DNA from: Saprospirales bacterium
GTDB lineage: Bacteria; Bacteroidota; Bacteroidia; Chitinophagales; JADJOU01
NCBI GenBank assembly: GCA_947461165.1
Contig: CANHJR010000072.1
Coordinates: forward strand, 1 to 6,574
Direction: 5' to 3'
Length of the DNA stretch: 6,574 nt
The notes beneath the pieces were generated by a model, which saw nothing but the letters and a program-made list of their open reading frames with translations, searched no databases and had not been told where the DNA came from. Shown here in pieces: positions 1 to 5,293 of the stretch (position 1 is the first letter of the stretch; each line of letters begins with the position of its first letter). Position numbers and translations under genes: made by a program.

Positions 1-1
1 A

Positions 2-820
2 GACCTGAAACGATCTCAAGACAAATGGGAAATGTCAACAAATAACGGATTTTACCTATATGACTATCTCGTGATAGCAAGTGGTGGTGCGCAGAAGCCT
101 AGAGATCTTGATTTTTTATCATCCATCGGAATTCAAACCATATCGCCAGTCCCTTCCTTGTTCACGTTCAAAATACTAGATAAAAATCTTACGAGCCTTA
201 TGGGTTTGTCTGTGAACAAGGCGACTGTCAAAATAGTTGGCACCAAACTTTCAGAAACAGGACCTGTTCTGATCACACACTGGGGTCTTAGTGGGCCTGC
301 TGTCCTTAAATTGTCAGCTTGGGGTGCATTTGTCCTGCACGAAAAGAATTACGAATTTGATATTCAAGTCAATTGGCTTGAAGACAAAAATGATCTTGAA
401 ACGCTGACGACTCTTTTACAAATCCAAACCAAGCACCCAAAAGCTACTATTTCAAATCAAAAAATATCAAATATACCGGCTAGGTTATGGTCCTATCTTC
501 TCAGCAAATCAGAAATTCTAGAAACAAAGAAATGGTCTGAGTTGTCAAAAAAAGATCTGAACAGATTCACTCACAATCTCGTACAGTCGAATTTTTCTAT
601 TCGAGGAAAAACGACTTACAAAGAAGAATTTGTGACCGCTGGTGGCGTTGAAACGGAACAACTAAACGCATCAAAAATGGAACATAACCATCATCCAAAC
701 ATCTATTTTATCGGAGAAATAACGAATATCGATGGCATAACAGGAGGATTCAATTTTCAAAATGCCTGGACAAGCGCTGTCGTATGCGCTCGAGATATCA
801 TGCAAAAAGCCAAGTCTTAG
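2..820 (+). CDS. NAD(P)/FAD-dependent oxidoreductase of the HI0933/YhiN/BaiN family, 5'-truncated by the window
   Basis: The last 272 residues of a flavoprotein usually about 400 residues long. The frame is open from base 2, so the true start and the N-terminal Rossmann FAD-binding motif lie outside the window; the ATG at 32 is internal. Visible family motifs (numbered from base 2) are the FAD-domain segment VIASGG near 24-29, THWGLSGPA near 92-100 where the family has a conserved TH-GLSGP, VTAGGV near 211-216, and the C-terminal FAD-contacting GE-x-DIDG-like stretch ending in GGFNFQNAW near 238-256. Known relatives include E. coli YhiN, reported as a 23S rRNA dihydrouridine synthase, and clostridial BaiN, linked to bile-acid reduction. 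The sequence does not show which activity applies here, so only the family is claimed. It is probably a soluble cytoplasmic enzyme. It is the only plus-strand gene and converges on the DUF2795 gene; a hairpin overlaps its stop codon. Confidence 0.93.
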   Translation, partial: DLKRSQDKWEMSTNNGFYLYDYLVIASGGAQKPRDLDFLSSIGIQTISPVPSLFTFKILDKNLTSLMGLSVNKATVKIVGTKLSETGPVLITHWGLSGPAVLKLSAWGAFVLHEKNYEFDIQVNWLEDKNDLETLTTLLQIQTKHPKATISNQKISNIPARLWSYLLSKSEILETKKWSELSKKDLNRFTHNLVQSNFSIRGKTTYKEEFVTAGGVETEQLNASKMEHNHHPNIYFIGEITNIDGITGGFNFQNAWTSAVVCARDIMQKAKS

Positions 821-841
821 TATATTTTAAAACTTGGCTTT
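806..841 (-). terminator. Hairpin terminator for the DUF2795/adenosyltransferase operon, possibly bidirectional
   Basis: A 10-bp perfect stem (AAAGCCAAGT at 806-815 pairs with ACTTGGCTTT at 832-841) encloses a 16-nt AT-rich loop. Read on the minus strand, the stem runs into five T residues (complement of A804-808), as in an intrinsic terminator for the gene ending at 870. On the plus strand the tail is only TTTGT, so termination there would be weaker. The left arm and the stop codon of the flavoprotein gene lie inside the structure. Confidence 0.7.
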
Positions 842-869
842 GTCTGCACTTTTCTGTAATGTTTTGAAA

Positions 870-1094
870 TCAGTATTCGTCCTCATTAAAGTAGAAGTCG
901 TCCTGAGTCGGGTAATCAGGCCAAATATCCTCAACGCCTTCATATTGTTCTTCTACGCCATCTTCCAATTGTTGCAAATTTTCGATAACGGTAATCGGTG
1001 AGCCGGAACGAATAGCATAGTCTATCAACTCATCACGAGTGGCTGGCCAAGGTGCATCTTCCAAATAAGATGCCAATTCTAGTGTCCAATACAT
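870..1094 (-). CDS. DUF2795 domain-containing small acidic protein
   Basis: A 74-residue protein resembling the short DUF2795 proteins common in Bacteroidota. It opens with MYWTLELASYLEDAPWPAT, followed by a DELIDYAIRSGSP segment and a helix I recognise as the DUF2795 core (about residues 5-45). The tail is very acidic and aromatic (EGVEDIWPDYPTQDDFYFNEDEY). There is no signal peptide or membrane segment, so it is probably cytoplasmic. The molecular function of this family in Bacteroidota is unknown to me. The start is the only reasonable ATG; the sequence before it is A/T-rich with no Shine-Dalgarno, as usual in this phylum. It lies 37 bp downstream of the adenosyltransferase on the same strand with no terminator between, so it is probably the last gene of that operon; I saw no good promoter in the gap. 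Confidence 0.88.
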   Translation of the reverse strand: MYWTLELASYLEDAPWPATRDELIDYAIRSGSPITVIENLQQLEDGVEEQYEGVEDIWPDYPTQDDFYFNEDEY

Positions 1095-1131
1095 ACTTTT
1101 TAAATTTTAATCTTTTAATAATTGTGTGTTT

Positions 1132-1695
1132 TTATAATGTTGTTTCTTTTTTCCAAATAACCTCTTCAACTCTATTTTCTGCAGTTAATTTCCTTGCTAG
1201 AACAAAAAAATAGTCACTAATGCGATTGAGGAACTGAACAGACAATTTTACTTGTTCATTGATTTCCGTGTGATGACTTAGTCTCACCAATCCTCTCTCT
1301 GCTCTTCTTGCGATCACTCTACAAATATGCGCATGAGATACTTGAACATGTCCACTGGGCAGAATAAAGTGAGTCATTGGTGGTAGGTCTATAGTATAAC
1401 GATCGATTTCCGATTCTATTTTCTTGATATCCGACACAAGAATTTGTGGCAATTTTGAGATCATCCGTTCGTCGACCGTCGCTATAACAGAGCCAATATT
1501 GAATAGGATATGCTGCAATTTTTGATTAAAGGTTTTGATTTCTCCATCTTCCAATCGATCAACCAGCGCTCCAAGAAAACTATTCAATTCATCGATGTTT
1601 CCATAAGCCTCAACTCTCAAGTCGTCCTTGCCCACTCGCTCACCTCCAAAGAGTGCAGTCGTCCCATCATCTCCAGTTTTGGTGTAAATTTTCAA
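1132..1695 (-). CDS. pduO: Cob(I)yrinic acid a,c-diamide / cob(I)alamin adenosyltransferase, PduO type
   Basis: A 187-residue protein of normal length for the PduO/MMAB family, which moves the adenosyl group of ATP to cob(I)alamin to make coenzyme B12. Members are cytoplasmic trimers. Diagnostic motifs are all present: the N-terminal ATP-binding loop TKTGDDGTT (5-13), VEAYGNIDELNS (28-39), FILPSG (110-115), the arginine-rich helix CRVIARRAERGLVRL (125-139) with the catalytic-site RRAER, and the C-terminal NRISDYFFVLAR (157-168). The five-helix bundle appears complete, with no frameshift. No other B12 synthesis gene is in the window, so a role in salvage or in supplying an AdoCbl-dependent enzyme such as methylmalonyl-CoA mutase is inference only. 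It sits 23 bp downstream of a 46-residue membrane ORF and upstream of the DUF2795 gene. The leader is too short for a cobalamin riboswitch. The symbol reflects the PduO family; CobA-type enzymes are unrelated. Confidence 0.95.
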   Translation of the reverse strand: MKIYTKTGDDGTTALFGGERVGKDDLRVEAYGNIDELNSFLGALVDRLEDGEIKTFNQKLQHILFNIGSVIATVDERMISKLPQILVSDIKKIESEIDRYTIDLPPMTHFILPSGHVQVSHAHICRVIARRAERGLVRLSHHTEINEQVKLSVQFLNRISDYFFVLARKLTAENRVEEVIWKKETTL

Positions 1696-1718
1696 GTCCT
1701 CAACTATTTAATCAATAC

Positions 1719-1859
1719 TTAAATTGCATCAAATGCTTTGGCCAATCCTGTAAAGGCAAATGGAAGGGGAATCCAAACCCATTGAGGAACTACAACCAAA
1801 CATGCAAGACACAATACCGTGCCAACAATACACATCATCCAAGAATTTTTCTTACTCAT
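1719..1859 (-). CDS. Small two-helix membrane protein, 46 residues, function unknown
   Basis: An ATG-to-TAA frame of 46 codons that is easy to miss because of its size. The product begins with a positively charged MSKKNSW. A hydrophobic segment follows (about 8-25, rich in V, L, C and I), then a PQWVWIP turn and a second apolar stretch (about 29-41), ending in KAFDAI. That pattern suits a tiny inner-membrane protein. Support for it being real: an in-frame stop lies only a few codons upstream, a near-consensus Bacteroidota promoter lies just upstream with a predicted short leader, and it is followed after 23 bp by the adenosyltransferase on the same strand. I do not recognise a family. It could instead be a leader peptide or chance reading of a 5' untranslated region, but the hydrophobic organisation with a charged N-terminus argues for a product. 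Confidence 0.6.
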   Translation of the reverse strand: MSKKNSWMMCIVGTVLCLACLVVVPQWVWIPLPFAFTGLAKAFDAI

Positions 1860-1880
1860 ATTCTTTTTTTAATATTTCTG

Positions 1881-1910
1881 CAAATGTAATTTTTTTAGAA
1901 TTAGATTCAA
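1881..1910 (-). promoter_or_regulatory. Bacteroidota sigma-A type promoter of the small-ORF/pduO/DUF2795 operon
   Basis: Read on the minus strand, a TTG (complement of 1908-1910) is followed after 19 nt by TACATTTG (complement of 1881-1888). This is an exact match to the Bacteroidota -33/-7 pattern TTG-N19-TAnnTTTG. Transcription would start near 1875, leaving a leader of about 15 nt before the ATG at 1859. The -33 element begins immediately after the T-tract of the rpsT terminator. Confidence 0.75.
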
Positions 1911-1911
1911 T

Positions 1912-1946
1912 AAAAAAAGCAAGCCAAATAGGAGGCTTGCTTTTTT
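1912..1946 (-). terminator. Strong intrinsic terminator of rpsT
   Basis: A 13-bp perfect stem (1913-1925 pairs with 1934-1946), with core GCAAGCC/GGCTTGC and an 8-nt loop (1926-1933). On the minus strand it is followed by seven T residues (complement of 1912-1918). It lies 31 bp after the rpsT stop codon. The A/T flanks are symmetrical, so it could also act on plus-strand transcripts. Confidence 0.88.
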
Positions 1947-1977
1947 ATGTTATTAAATAGCTGATTATTGTGGATTG

Positions 1978-2229
1978 TTATGCCGCAAGAACTTTTTTCA
2001 TCAATTTAGACTTCATATTCGATGCCTTATTTTTATGGATAATATTTCTTTTTGCAAGTTTATCTATCATTCCAATTACATCAGCCAATTTTGTTTTTTG
2101 CTCCTCAACACTTTCAGTGCCTACAAGACCACGCACGGCATTACGAGTCGTTTTTGCATAATATCTGTTGTGCAATCTTCTTTTGGCTGCTTGTCTTGCT
2201 GCTTTTTTTGCGTTTTTAGTGTTTGCCAT
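1978..2229 (-). CDS. rpsT: 30S ribosomal protein S20
   Basis: An 83-residue, strongly basic protein of normal S20 length. It begins MANTKNAKKAARQAAKRR, the usual lysine/arginine-rich S20 start, continues with LHNRYYAKTTRNAVR (the conserved segment contacting 16S rRNA), and closes with a helical stretch LAKRNIIHKNKASNMKSKLMKK, where HKNKASRxKSRL is the family hallmark. It binds 16S rRNA in the body of the small subunit and acts in early assembly. It appears monocistronic, with its own promoter about 45 bp upstream of the start and a strong terminator downstream. The leader (roughly 2230-2266) is A/T-rich with no clear Shine-Dalgarno and no hairpin that I could find. Confidence 0.97.
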   Translation of the reverse strand: MANTKNAKKAARQAAKRRLHNRYYAKTTRNAVRGLVGTESVEEQKTKLADVIGMIDKLAKRNIIHKNKASNMKSKLMKKVLAA

Positions 2230-2272
2230 CTTATCTGTCTACTTTACTGTATGTTTTTGTTTTTTCGGACTG

Positions 2273-2302
2273 CAAATGTAGAAATAAATTTCTAAACATA
2301 AA
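2273..2302 (-). promoter_or_regulatory. Probable rpsT promoter
   Basis: On the minus strand TACATTTG (complement of 2273-2280) is a perfect TAnnTTTG -7 element. It is followed by CAG, exactly as in the promoter at 1881-1888. The -33 position (complement of 2300-2302) reads TTT instead of TTG. Transcription would start near 2266, giving a leader of about 37 nt for rpsT. The upstream half overlaps the final codons of the preceding membrane-protein gene and a 12-bp direct repeat. Confidence 0.65.
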
Positions 2303-2311
2303 TAAATTTCT
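2282..2311. repeat. Perfect 12-bp direct repeat over the rpsT promoter
   Basis: AAATAAATTTCT occurs at 2282-2293 and again at 2300-2311, separated by 6 bp, so the units repeat every 18 bp. The copies cover the spacer and upstream edge of the rpsT promoter and the stop codon of the neighbouring gene. They could be a regulator site, an upstream A/T element or simple A/T-rich chance; the sequence alone does not decide. Confidence 0.6.
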
Positions 2312-2627
2312 TTCTATCGAAATATTCATTAACCATGAGAAATAGCAATGTAAGTATCCCAAAAACAGTCATGATGATATTTTTGAGCCAGTTTCCAGGT
2401 ATGGAAATTGAAATTTTGTAATCTGGGTTGTATCCAAAAACATAAATGAGCCCAAGGCATAAAGTCGTTAAGGCAAATAATTTTAAATCTTCAGAATGGT
2501 TCAACTGCTTATGCGGATTGAGCTGCTCGACGCGACGCATGACATTCGACTTCATGCTCAGTTGCATTCCAACTGGCATCAGACTGTCATAGTCGCTTTG
2601 AATAATATGTTTTATTTCGTTTTTCAT
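2292..2627 (-). CDS. Small two-helix membrane protein, probable anti-sigma factor
   Basis: A 111-residue protein with no recognised domain. Residues 1-47 are polar and probably cytoplasmic (MKNEIKHIIQSDYDSLMPVGMQLSMKSNVMRRVEQLN). Two hydrophobic helices follow at about 49-66 and 83-99, separated by a short polar loop with an IPGNW motif, and it ends with a basic DRKKF. The start codon overlaps the stop codon of the ECF sigma gene by one base (TAATG), which indicates translational coupling. Position right after an ECF sigma gene, small size and an N-terminal cytoplasmic part followed by membrane helices suit an anti-sigma factor holding the sigma factor at the membrane. No zinc-binding HxxxCxxC motif is present, so it is not a ZAS-type anti-sigma. 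The role is inferred from context, not homology. Confidence 0.75.
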   Translation of the reverse strand: MKNEIKHIIQSDYDSLMPVGMQLSMKSNVMRRVEQLNPHKQLNHSEDLKLFALTTLCLGLIYVFGYNPDYKISISIPGNWLKNIIMTVFGILTLLFLMVNEYFDRKKFIYV

Positions 2628-3160
2628 TATGATGACAAATTTACTGGTTTTGATATGATTGTTTCGCTCATTTTTTTTCGGGCACGGTGCATGATCACTT
2701 TTACATTGGCTTCTGAGATATCACATATTGCCGCTATTTCTTTGATACTTTGATCTTGATAGTAGTACAAGTCTATGATAATTCGTTCCTTTTCGTTCAA
2801 TATAATCAAAGCTCTTTTAATATCTAAGGCTTGTTGAAAATGAAACTCCTCCTCTGAATCCTGCTCTATGATACTTATGTTTTCAACCTCTTCGAAGAAA
2901 TTAGATTTTTTCTTAGATGCCAAGGCCTTATTGAGTACAATCCGATAGAGCCAAGTTGAGAATTTAGAATCAAGTCGAAAGCTACCGATATGTTCAAATG
3001 CTGCGATCAATCCATCTTGAGCGATGTCTTGTGCTTCGTCGATATCTTGACAGACTCTATAAGCGATGGAATAGCACATTTTAGAATATCGATCCACAAG
3101 TCGACCAAATTCCTCTGTATGGCCTGCCCGGACGCGCTCTATGATTTGAATTTCTTCCAT
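2627..3160 (-). CDS. ECF-type RNA polymerase sigma-70 factor
   Basis: A 177-residue protein of typical ECF (group 4) length, with only regions 2 and 4. Region 2 covers about 8-82: LVDRYSKMCYSIAYRVCQDIDEAQDIAQDGLIAAFEHIGSF includes the core-polymerase and -10-binding helices, and FSTWLYRIVLNKA is the typical region 2.4 signature. An acidic linker (about 88-108) leads to region 4 at about 112-165, with LNEKERIIIDLYYYQDQSIKEIAAICDISEANVKVIMHRARKKM carrying the -35-binding helix-turn-helix. It directs RNA polymerase to its own promoter set, probably in response to an envelope or other external signal. It lies 31 bp downstream of the DUF6249-like gene and overlaps the putative anti-sigma gene by one base, so all three are probably one transcript. 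Its target genes cannot be told from this window. Confidence 0.93.
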   Translation of the reverse strand: MEEIQIIERVRAGHTEEFGRLVDRYSKMCYSIAYRVCQDIDEAQDIAQDGLIAAFEHIGSFRLDSKFSTWLYRIVLNKALASKKKSNFFEEVENISIIEQDSEEEFHFQQALDIKRALIILNEKERIIIDLYYYQDQSIKEIAAICDISEANVKVIMHRARKKMSETIISKPVNLSS

Positions 3161-3191
3161 GAAGGACTTTTACTTCCGAAACGTTAAAAAA

Positions 3192-3830
3192 CTAGGCTAT
3201 TTTGTTATAATAATAGAACAATCCAGATGCTAGAAACAATGCAAAGAACCCAATGAAATATGCGAAACCCATTTCGGAACCGATGATAGCAGCTAATCCA
3301 AATGAACCTAGGCCTATCGCCCATTTCATCATTCTCCGCTTTTCAAAGGTTTCCAAATTGTCTGGACCGTTACCTATAGATTCCTTTTTCTTATCTAAAT
3401 TTAAAATTTCTTCTGGAGTGAGTCCTTTGCTTAGGAGCATTTCTTTCCATTTTCTATTTTGGTATGATCGAAATGCCAAGAATAAAAAAACAATCCCAAA
3501 AATAAAAATTGGAATCAACATACCTAGCATGTTTTGAACAAATTCAAAATTGTTTTCTTGATGTTTTATCTCCTGAGTGTATGCATTGTCTGAAACTTCA
3601 TCTTTGGCATCTACTATTTCACTCTGAATGTCTTGGACGACATCCTCCATCTCCTTTATGATGGTATCATCGTCACTCATAATCTTTATTTGGAACGCTT
3701 TTTTTCCTCCAGTCGATATGGTATCTATTTCGATGGTATTGTTTTGGCCAATTTGAAGTCGCGCAGCTGGAGCTGGAGCGGATGGAGCGTTGATAATTGT
3801 TGTAACCGTTTTGGTGTTTCGGGTTGCCAT
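3192..3830 (-). CDS. DUF6249-like membrane protein with a long polar N-terminal region
   Basis: A 212-residue protein resembling the DUF6249 membrane proteins often found beside ECF sigma genes in Bacteroidota. Residues 1-95 are polar: an alanine/proline patch (NAPSAPAPAA, 14-23), then a beta-rich stretch and an acidic helix (about 52-80) with possible coiled-coil character. There is no signal peptide. A hydrophobic helix at about 102-120 is followed by the basic RSYQNRKWKEMLLSKGLTPEEI segment typical of the family, then two further helices at about 169-184 and 188-207. The start is the ATG preceded by A/T-rich sequence. It is first in the cassette with the sigma factor and its probable anti-sigma, so it may sense or transmit the signal, or be a target that heads its own operon. 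That role is inference; the family has no assigned function that I know of. Confidence 0.8.
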   Translation of the reverse strand: MATRNTKTVTTIINAPSAPAPAARLQIGQNNTIEIDTISTGGKKAFQIKIMSDDDTIIKEMEDVVQDIQSEIVDAKDEVSDNAYTQEIKHQENNFEFVQNMLGMLIPIFIFGIVFLFLAFRSYQNRKWKEMLLSKGLTPEEILNLDKKKESIGNGPDNLETFEKRRMMKWAIGLGSFGLAAIIGSEMGFAYFIGFFALFLASGLFYYYNKIA

Positions 3831-3861
3831 ATACTTATTTTTTGATTTTATTTATATCTTA

Positions 3862-3908
3862 ATTGTTGATCATAAGAGCTTCATTGCAACAATAGGTTAC
3901 ACATTGTT
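3862..3908. promoter_or_regulatory. Cluster of ATTGTT/AACAAT elements upstream of the sigma-factor operon
   Basis: ATTGTTG at 3862-3868, CAACAAT at 3887-3893 and ATTGTT at 3903-3908 form two overlapping inverted repeats: a 7-bp arm with an 18-nt spacer and a 6-bp arm with a 9-nt spacer. Within the second spacer, the minus strand reads TGTAACC (complement of 3895-3901), which resembles some ECF -35 elements. The minus-strand TATTGTTG (complement of 3887-3894) is one base from a TAnnTTTG -7 box. The promoter of the operon must lie in this gap, but which element acts is unclear. Confidence 0.35.
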
Positions 3909-3910
3909 AT

Positions 3911-3948
3911 AAAAAAAAATACTTGGCACGTGTTTATGCCAAGTATTT
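3911..3948 (-). terminator. Strong intrinsic terminator of the M23/xerC/hpf operon
   Basis: A 12-bp perfect stem (AAATACTTGGCA at 3917-3928 pairs with TGCCAAGTATTT at 3937-3948) with an 8-nt loop. It is followed on the minus strand by nine T residues (complement of 3911-3919). It lies 26 bp beyond the hibernation factor stop codon and separates that operon from the sigma-factor operon. Confidence 0.9.
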
Positions 3949-3974
3949 AGATATATAAAAGCAAAAAAACTCAA

Positions 3975-4334
3975 TCAGGATTGTTCCTCGACTTCTTTAT
4001 GCACAGGAACCTCAAAATATTTGCTACTCATGGCTTTTGTGTAGATTAGAATATTCTTTTTTTTTTGTATTTGACGCTTCATATCGTCCATAGAATTATC
4101 GAGCGCTACTTCAAACGATTTTGCTTTTGATTCGACGAAAAGTCTTCCATTTGGAATGTGACAAAGTACATGCATAACCTTGTCTTTGATTTTGGAATGG
4201 CTATCTAGGCTCAGCTTGACATCAATATCAATTATTTTCTCATAATACGTGGTTAGCCTAGACAATTTTGATTCAATGAGGTCTTTCAATTTTTGATCAA
4301 TAACAAATCCGTTTGCTTGAATGATGATGTTCAT
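3975..4334 (-). CDS. hpf: Ribosome hibernation promoting factor, short form (HPF/RaiA family)
   Basis: A 119-residue protein matching the S30AE/HPF-YfiA fold: MNIIIQANGFVIDQKLKDLIESKLSRL (strand 1 and helix 1), VKLSLDSHSK and VMHVLCHIPNGRLFVESKAKSFEVALDNSMDDMKRQIQKKK (strands then the long basic helix ending near residue 93). Such proteins bind the 30S decoding region in stationary phase and block translation; long forms add a C-terminal dimerisation domain, which is absent here, so this is a short form with a divergent tail. The frame is open 34 codons further upstream to an ATG at 4436, but those codons overlap the end of xerC and lack homology to the family. The ATG at 4334 begins exactly where the domain starts and lies 7 bp after the xerC stop, so I chose it. 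The gene is last in the operon before a strong terminator. A xerC-hpf pair is common in Bacteroidota. Confidence 0.93.
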   Translation of the reverse strand: MNIIIQANGFVIDQKLKDLIESKLSRLTTYYEKIIDIDVKLSLDSHSKIKDKVMHVLCHIPNGRLFVESKAKSFEVALDNSMDDMKRQIQKKKNILIYTKAMSSKYFEVPVHKEVEEQS

Positions 4335-4341
4335 ATGTGTG

Positions 4342-5241
4342 TTATGATTTAGGGTGAGAAATTCGATGTACTTGGCGTAGTTTTTCGATACTACTATTGG
4401 TATAAATTTGTGTTGCAGCCAACGATGAATGTCCAAGCAATTCCTTGATGGCGTTTAGCTCTGCACCTTCATTGAGAAGATGTGAAGCAAAACTGTGCCT
4501 AAGTGTATGTGGTCCTATACCCTTTTGTGTGGAAACCATCGCTAGGTATCGCTGAATCTTTCTGTAAACAAAGTTTGCATACATTCTTTTTCCGTTATCT
4601 AATACAAATATACAATTATCCTCTGGATTTACAATATCTGTTGTTTGAATTTGTTGATACTTTTTTAATATCTCAATCAATTCAGACTTTAATGGTATTC
4701 GCCTTTCCTTTTTTCCTTTTCCAAGGACTGAAATTTGTTGCTGAAAATAGTCTAGTTTGTCCCAAGTAAGCTCAATGAGTTCATTGCGTCGAATACCACA
4801 AAGATAGAAGGTCATAAACATGGCGTAGTCCCGAAATTTGGCAAACTCATTCGACGCGGTATCTAGTTCTAATTTATCCTTGATATCCATTATTTTTTCA
4901 AATCGTACATCTTTTGGAAGCCTTGTCGGAATCTTAGGTCGAATCAATTTTGTTGTTGGATTGATTTGAACATGTCCACTCTTCAAACAAAACTTATAAA
5001 AGGATTTTAAACACGATATTTTTCTATTGACTGTCGTTGAGGCTTCTTTGCTTTCAATCATGGTGATTATCCAACCACGGATATGCGCCATTTTAACCTC
5101 CCTTAGATCAAACAATTGATGCGTATGGTTTAAATAAGTTTGAAATTGGCTCAAATCCGTCTGATATGCAGTCAACGTATGCGCTGCAAGCCTTCGCTCG
5201 TATTGAATGTAATTAAAAAATTGCTGAACAATATCAACCAT
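4342..5241 (-). CDS. xerC: XerC-type tyrosine recombinase
   Basis: A 299-residue recombinase of Xer length. The N-terminal SAM-like core-binding domain (about 1-85) includes FFNYIQYERRLAAHTLTAYQTDLSQF and VNRKISCLKSFYKF. The catalytic domain has the full residue set: R151 in CGIRRNELIELTW, K175 in LGKGKKERRIPL, H245 and R248 in GPHTLRHSFASHLLNEGA, H271 in LLGHSSLAATQIYT, and the nucleophile Y280. The C-terminus LRQVHRISHPKS is of the Xer (HPRA-like) kind. Xer recombinases resolve chromosome dimers at dif, working with FtsK at the septum. XerC rather than XerD is preferred because of the hpf neighbour and the tail; a generic integrase is unlikely. A TTG three codons upstream (5250) is possible, but the ATG at 5241 is preferred. 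It is 52 bp after the M23 gene and 7 bp before hpf. Confidence 0.92.
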   Translation of the reverse strand: MVDIVQQFFNYIQYERRLAAHTLTAYQTDLSQFQTYLNHTHQLFDLREVKMAHIRGWIITMIESKEASTTVNRKISCLKSFYKFCLKSGHVQINPTTKLIRPKIPTRLPKDVRFEKIMDIKDKLELDTASNEFAKFRDYAMFMTFYLCGIRRNELIELTWDKLDYFQQQISVLGKGKKERRIPLKSELIEILKKYQQIQTTDIVNPEDNCIFVLDNGKRMYANFVYRKIQRYLAMVSTQKGIGPHTLRHSFASHLLNEGAELNAIKELLGHSSLAATQIYTNSSIEKLRQVHRISHPKS

Positions 5242-5293
5242 AATTTTCAAGGTACAGATGAACTATAACGATCTATCATTATAACTCCAATCC

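Noticed and set aside
1696..1880. A cobalamin riboswitch upstream of the adenosyltransferase operon
   Set aside because: The predicted leader is only about 15 nt and the stretch up to pduO is a coding frame; no B12-box-like sequence or multi-stem structure is seen.
1510..1960. Overlapping plus-strand reading frames opposite pduO and the small membrane ORF
   Set aside because: They lie antisense to well-supported genes, share no recognisable motif, have no promoter and have amino-acid composition typical of antisense shadows.
1970..2295. Plus-strand frames opposite rpsT, rich in F, C and S
   Set aside because: They are the antisense reading of a lysine-rich ribosomal gene, which yields phenylalanine- and leucine-rich strings; S20 on the other strand is unambiguous.
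3253..3845. Plus-strand frames opposite the DUF6249-like gene
   Set aside because: Antisense shadows with no motif or start context; the minus-strand protein has coherent helices and family-like segments.
4342..5241. The tyrosine recombinase as an integrase of a mobile element
   Set aside because: Length, motifs and the HPKS tail fit housekeeping XerC, it is paired with hpf, and there are no attachment-site repeats, tRNA or phage/transposon genes nearby.
5242..5293. A separate promoter between the M23 gene and xerC
   Set aside because: A TTG with a 20-nt spacer is present, but the -7 position reads TATAGTTC, two mismatches from TAnnTTTG, which is too weak to claim.
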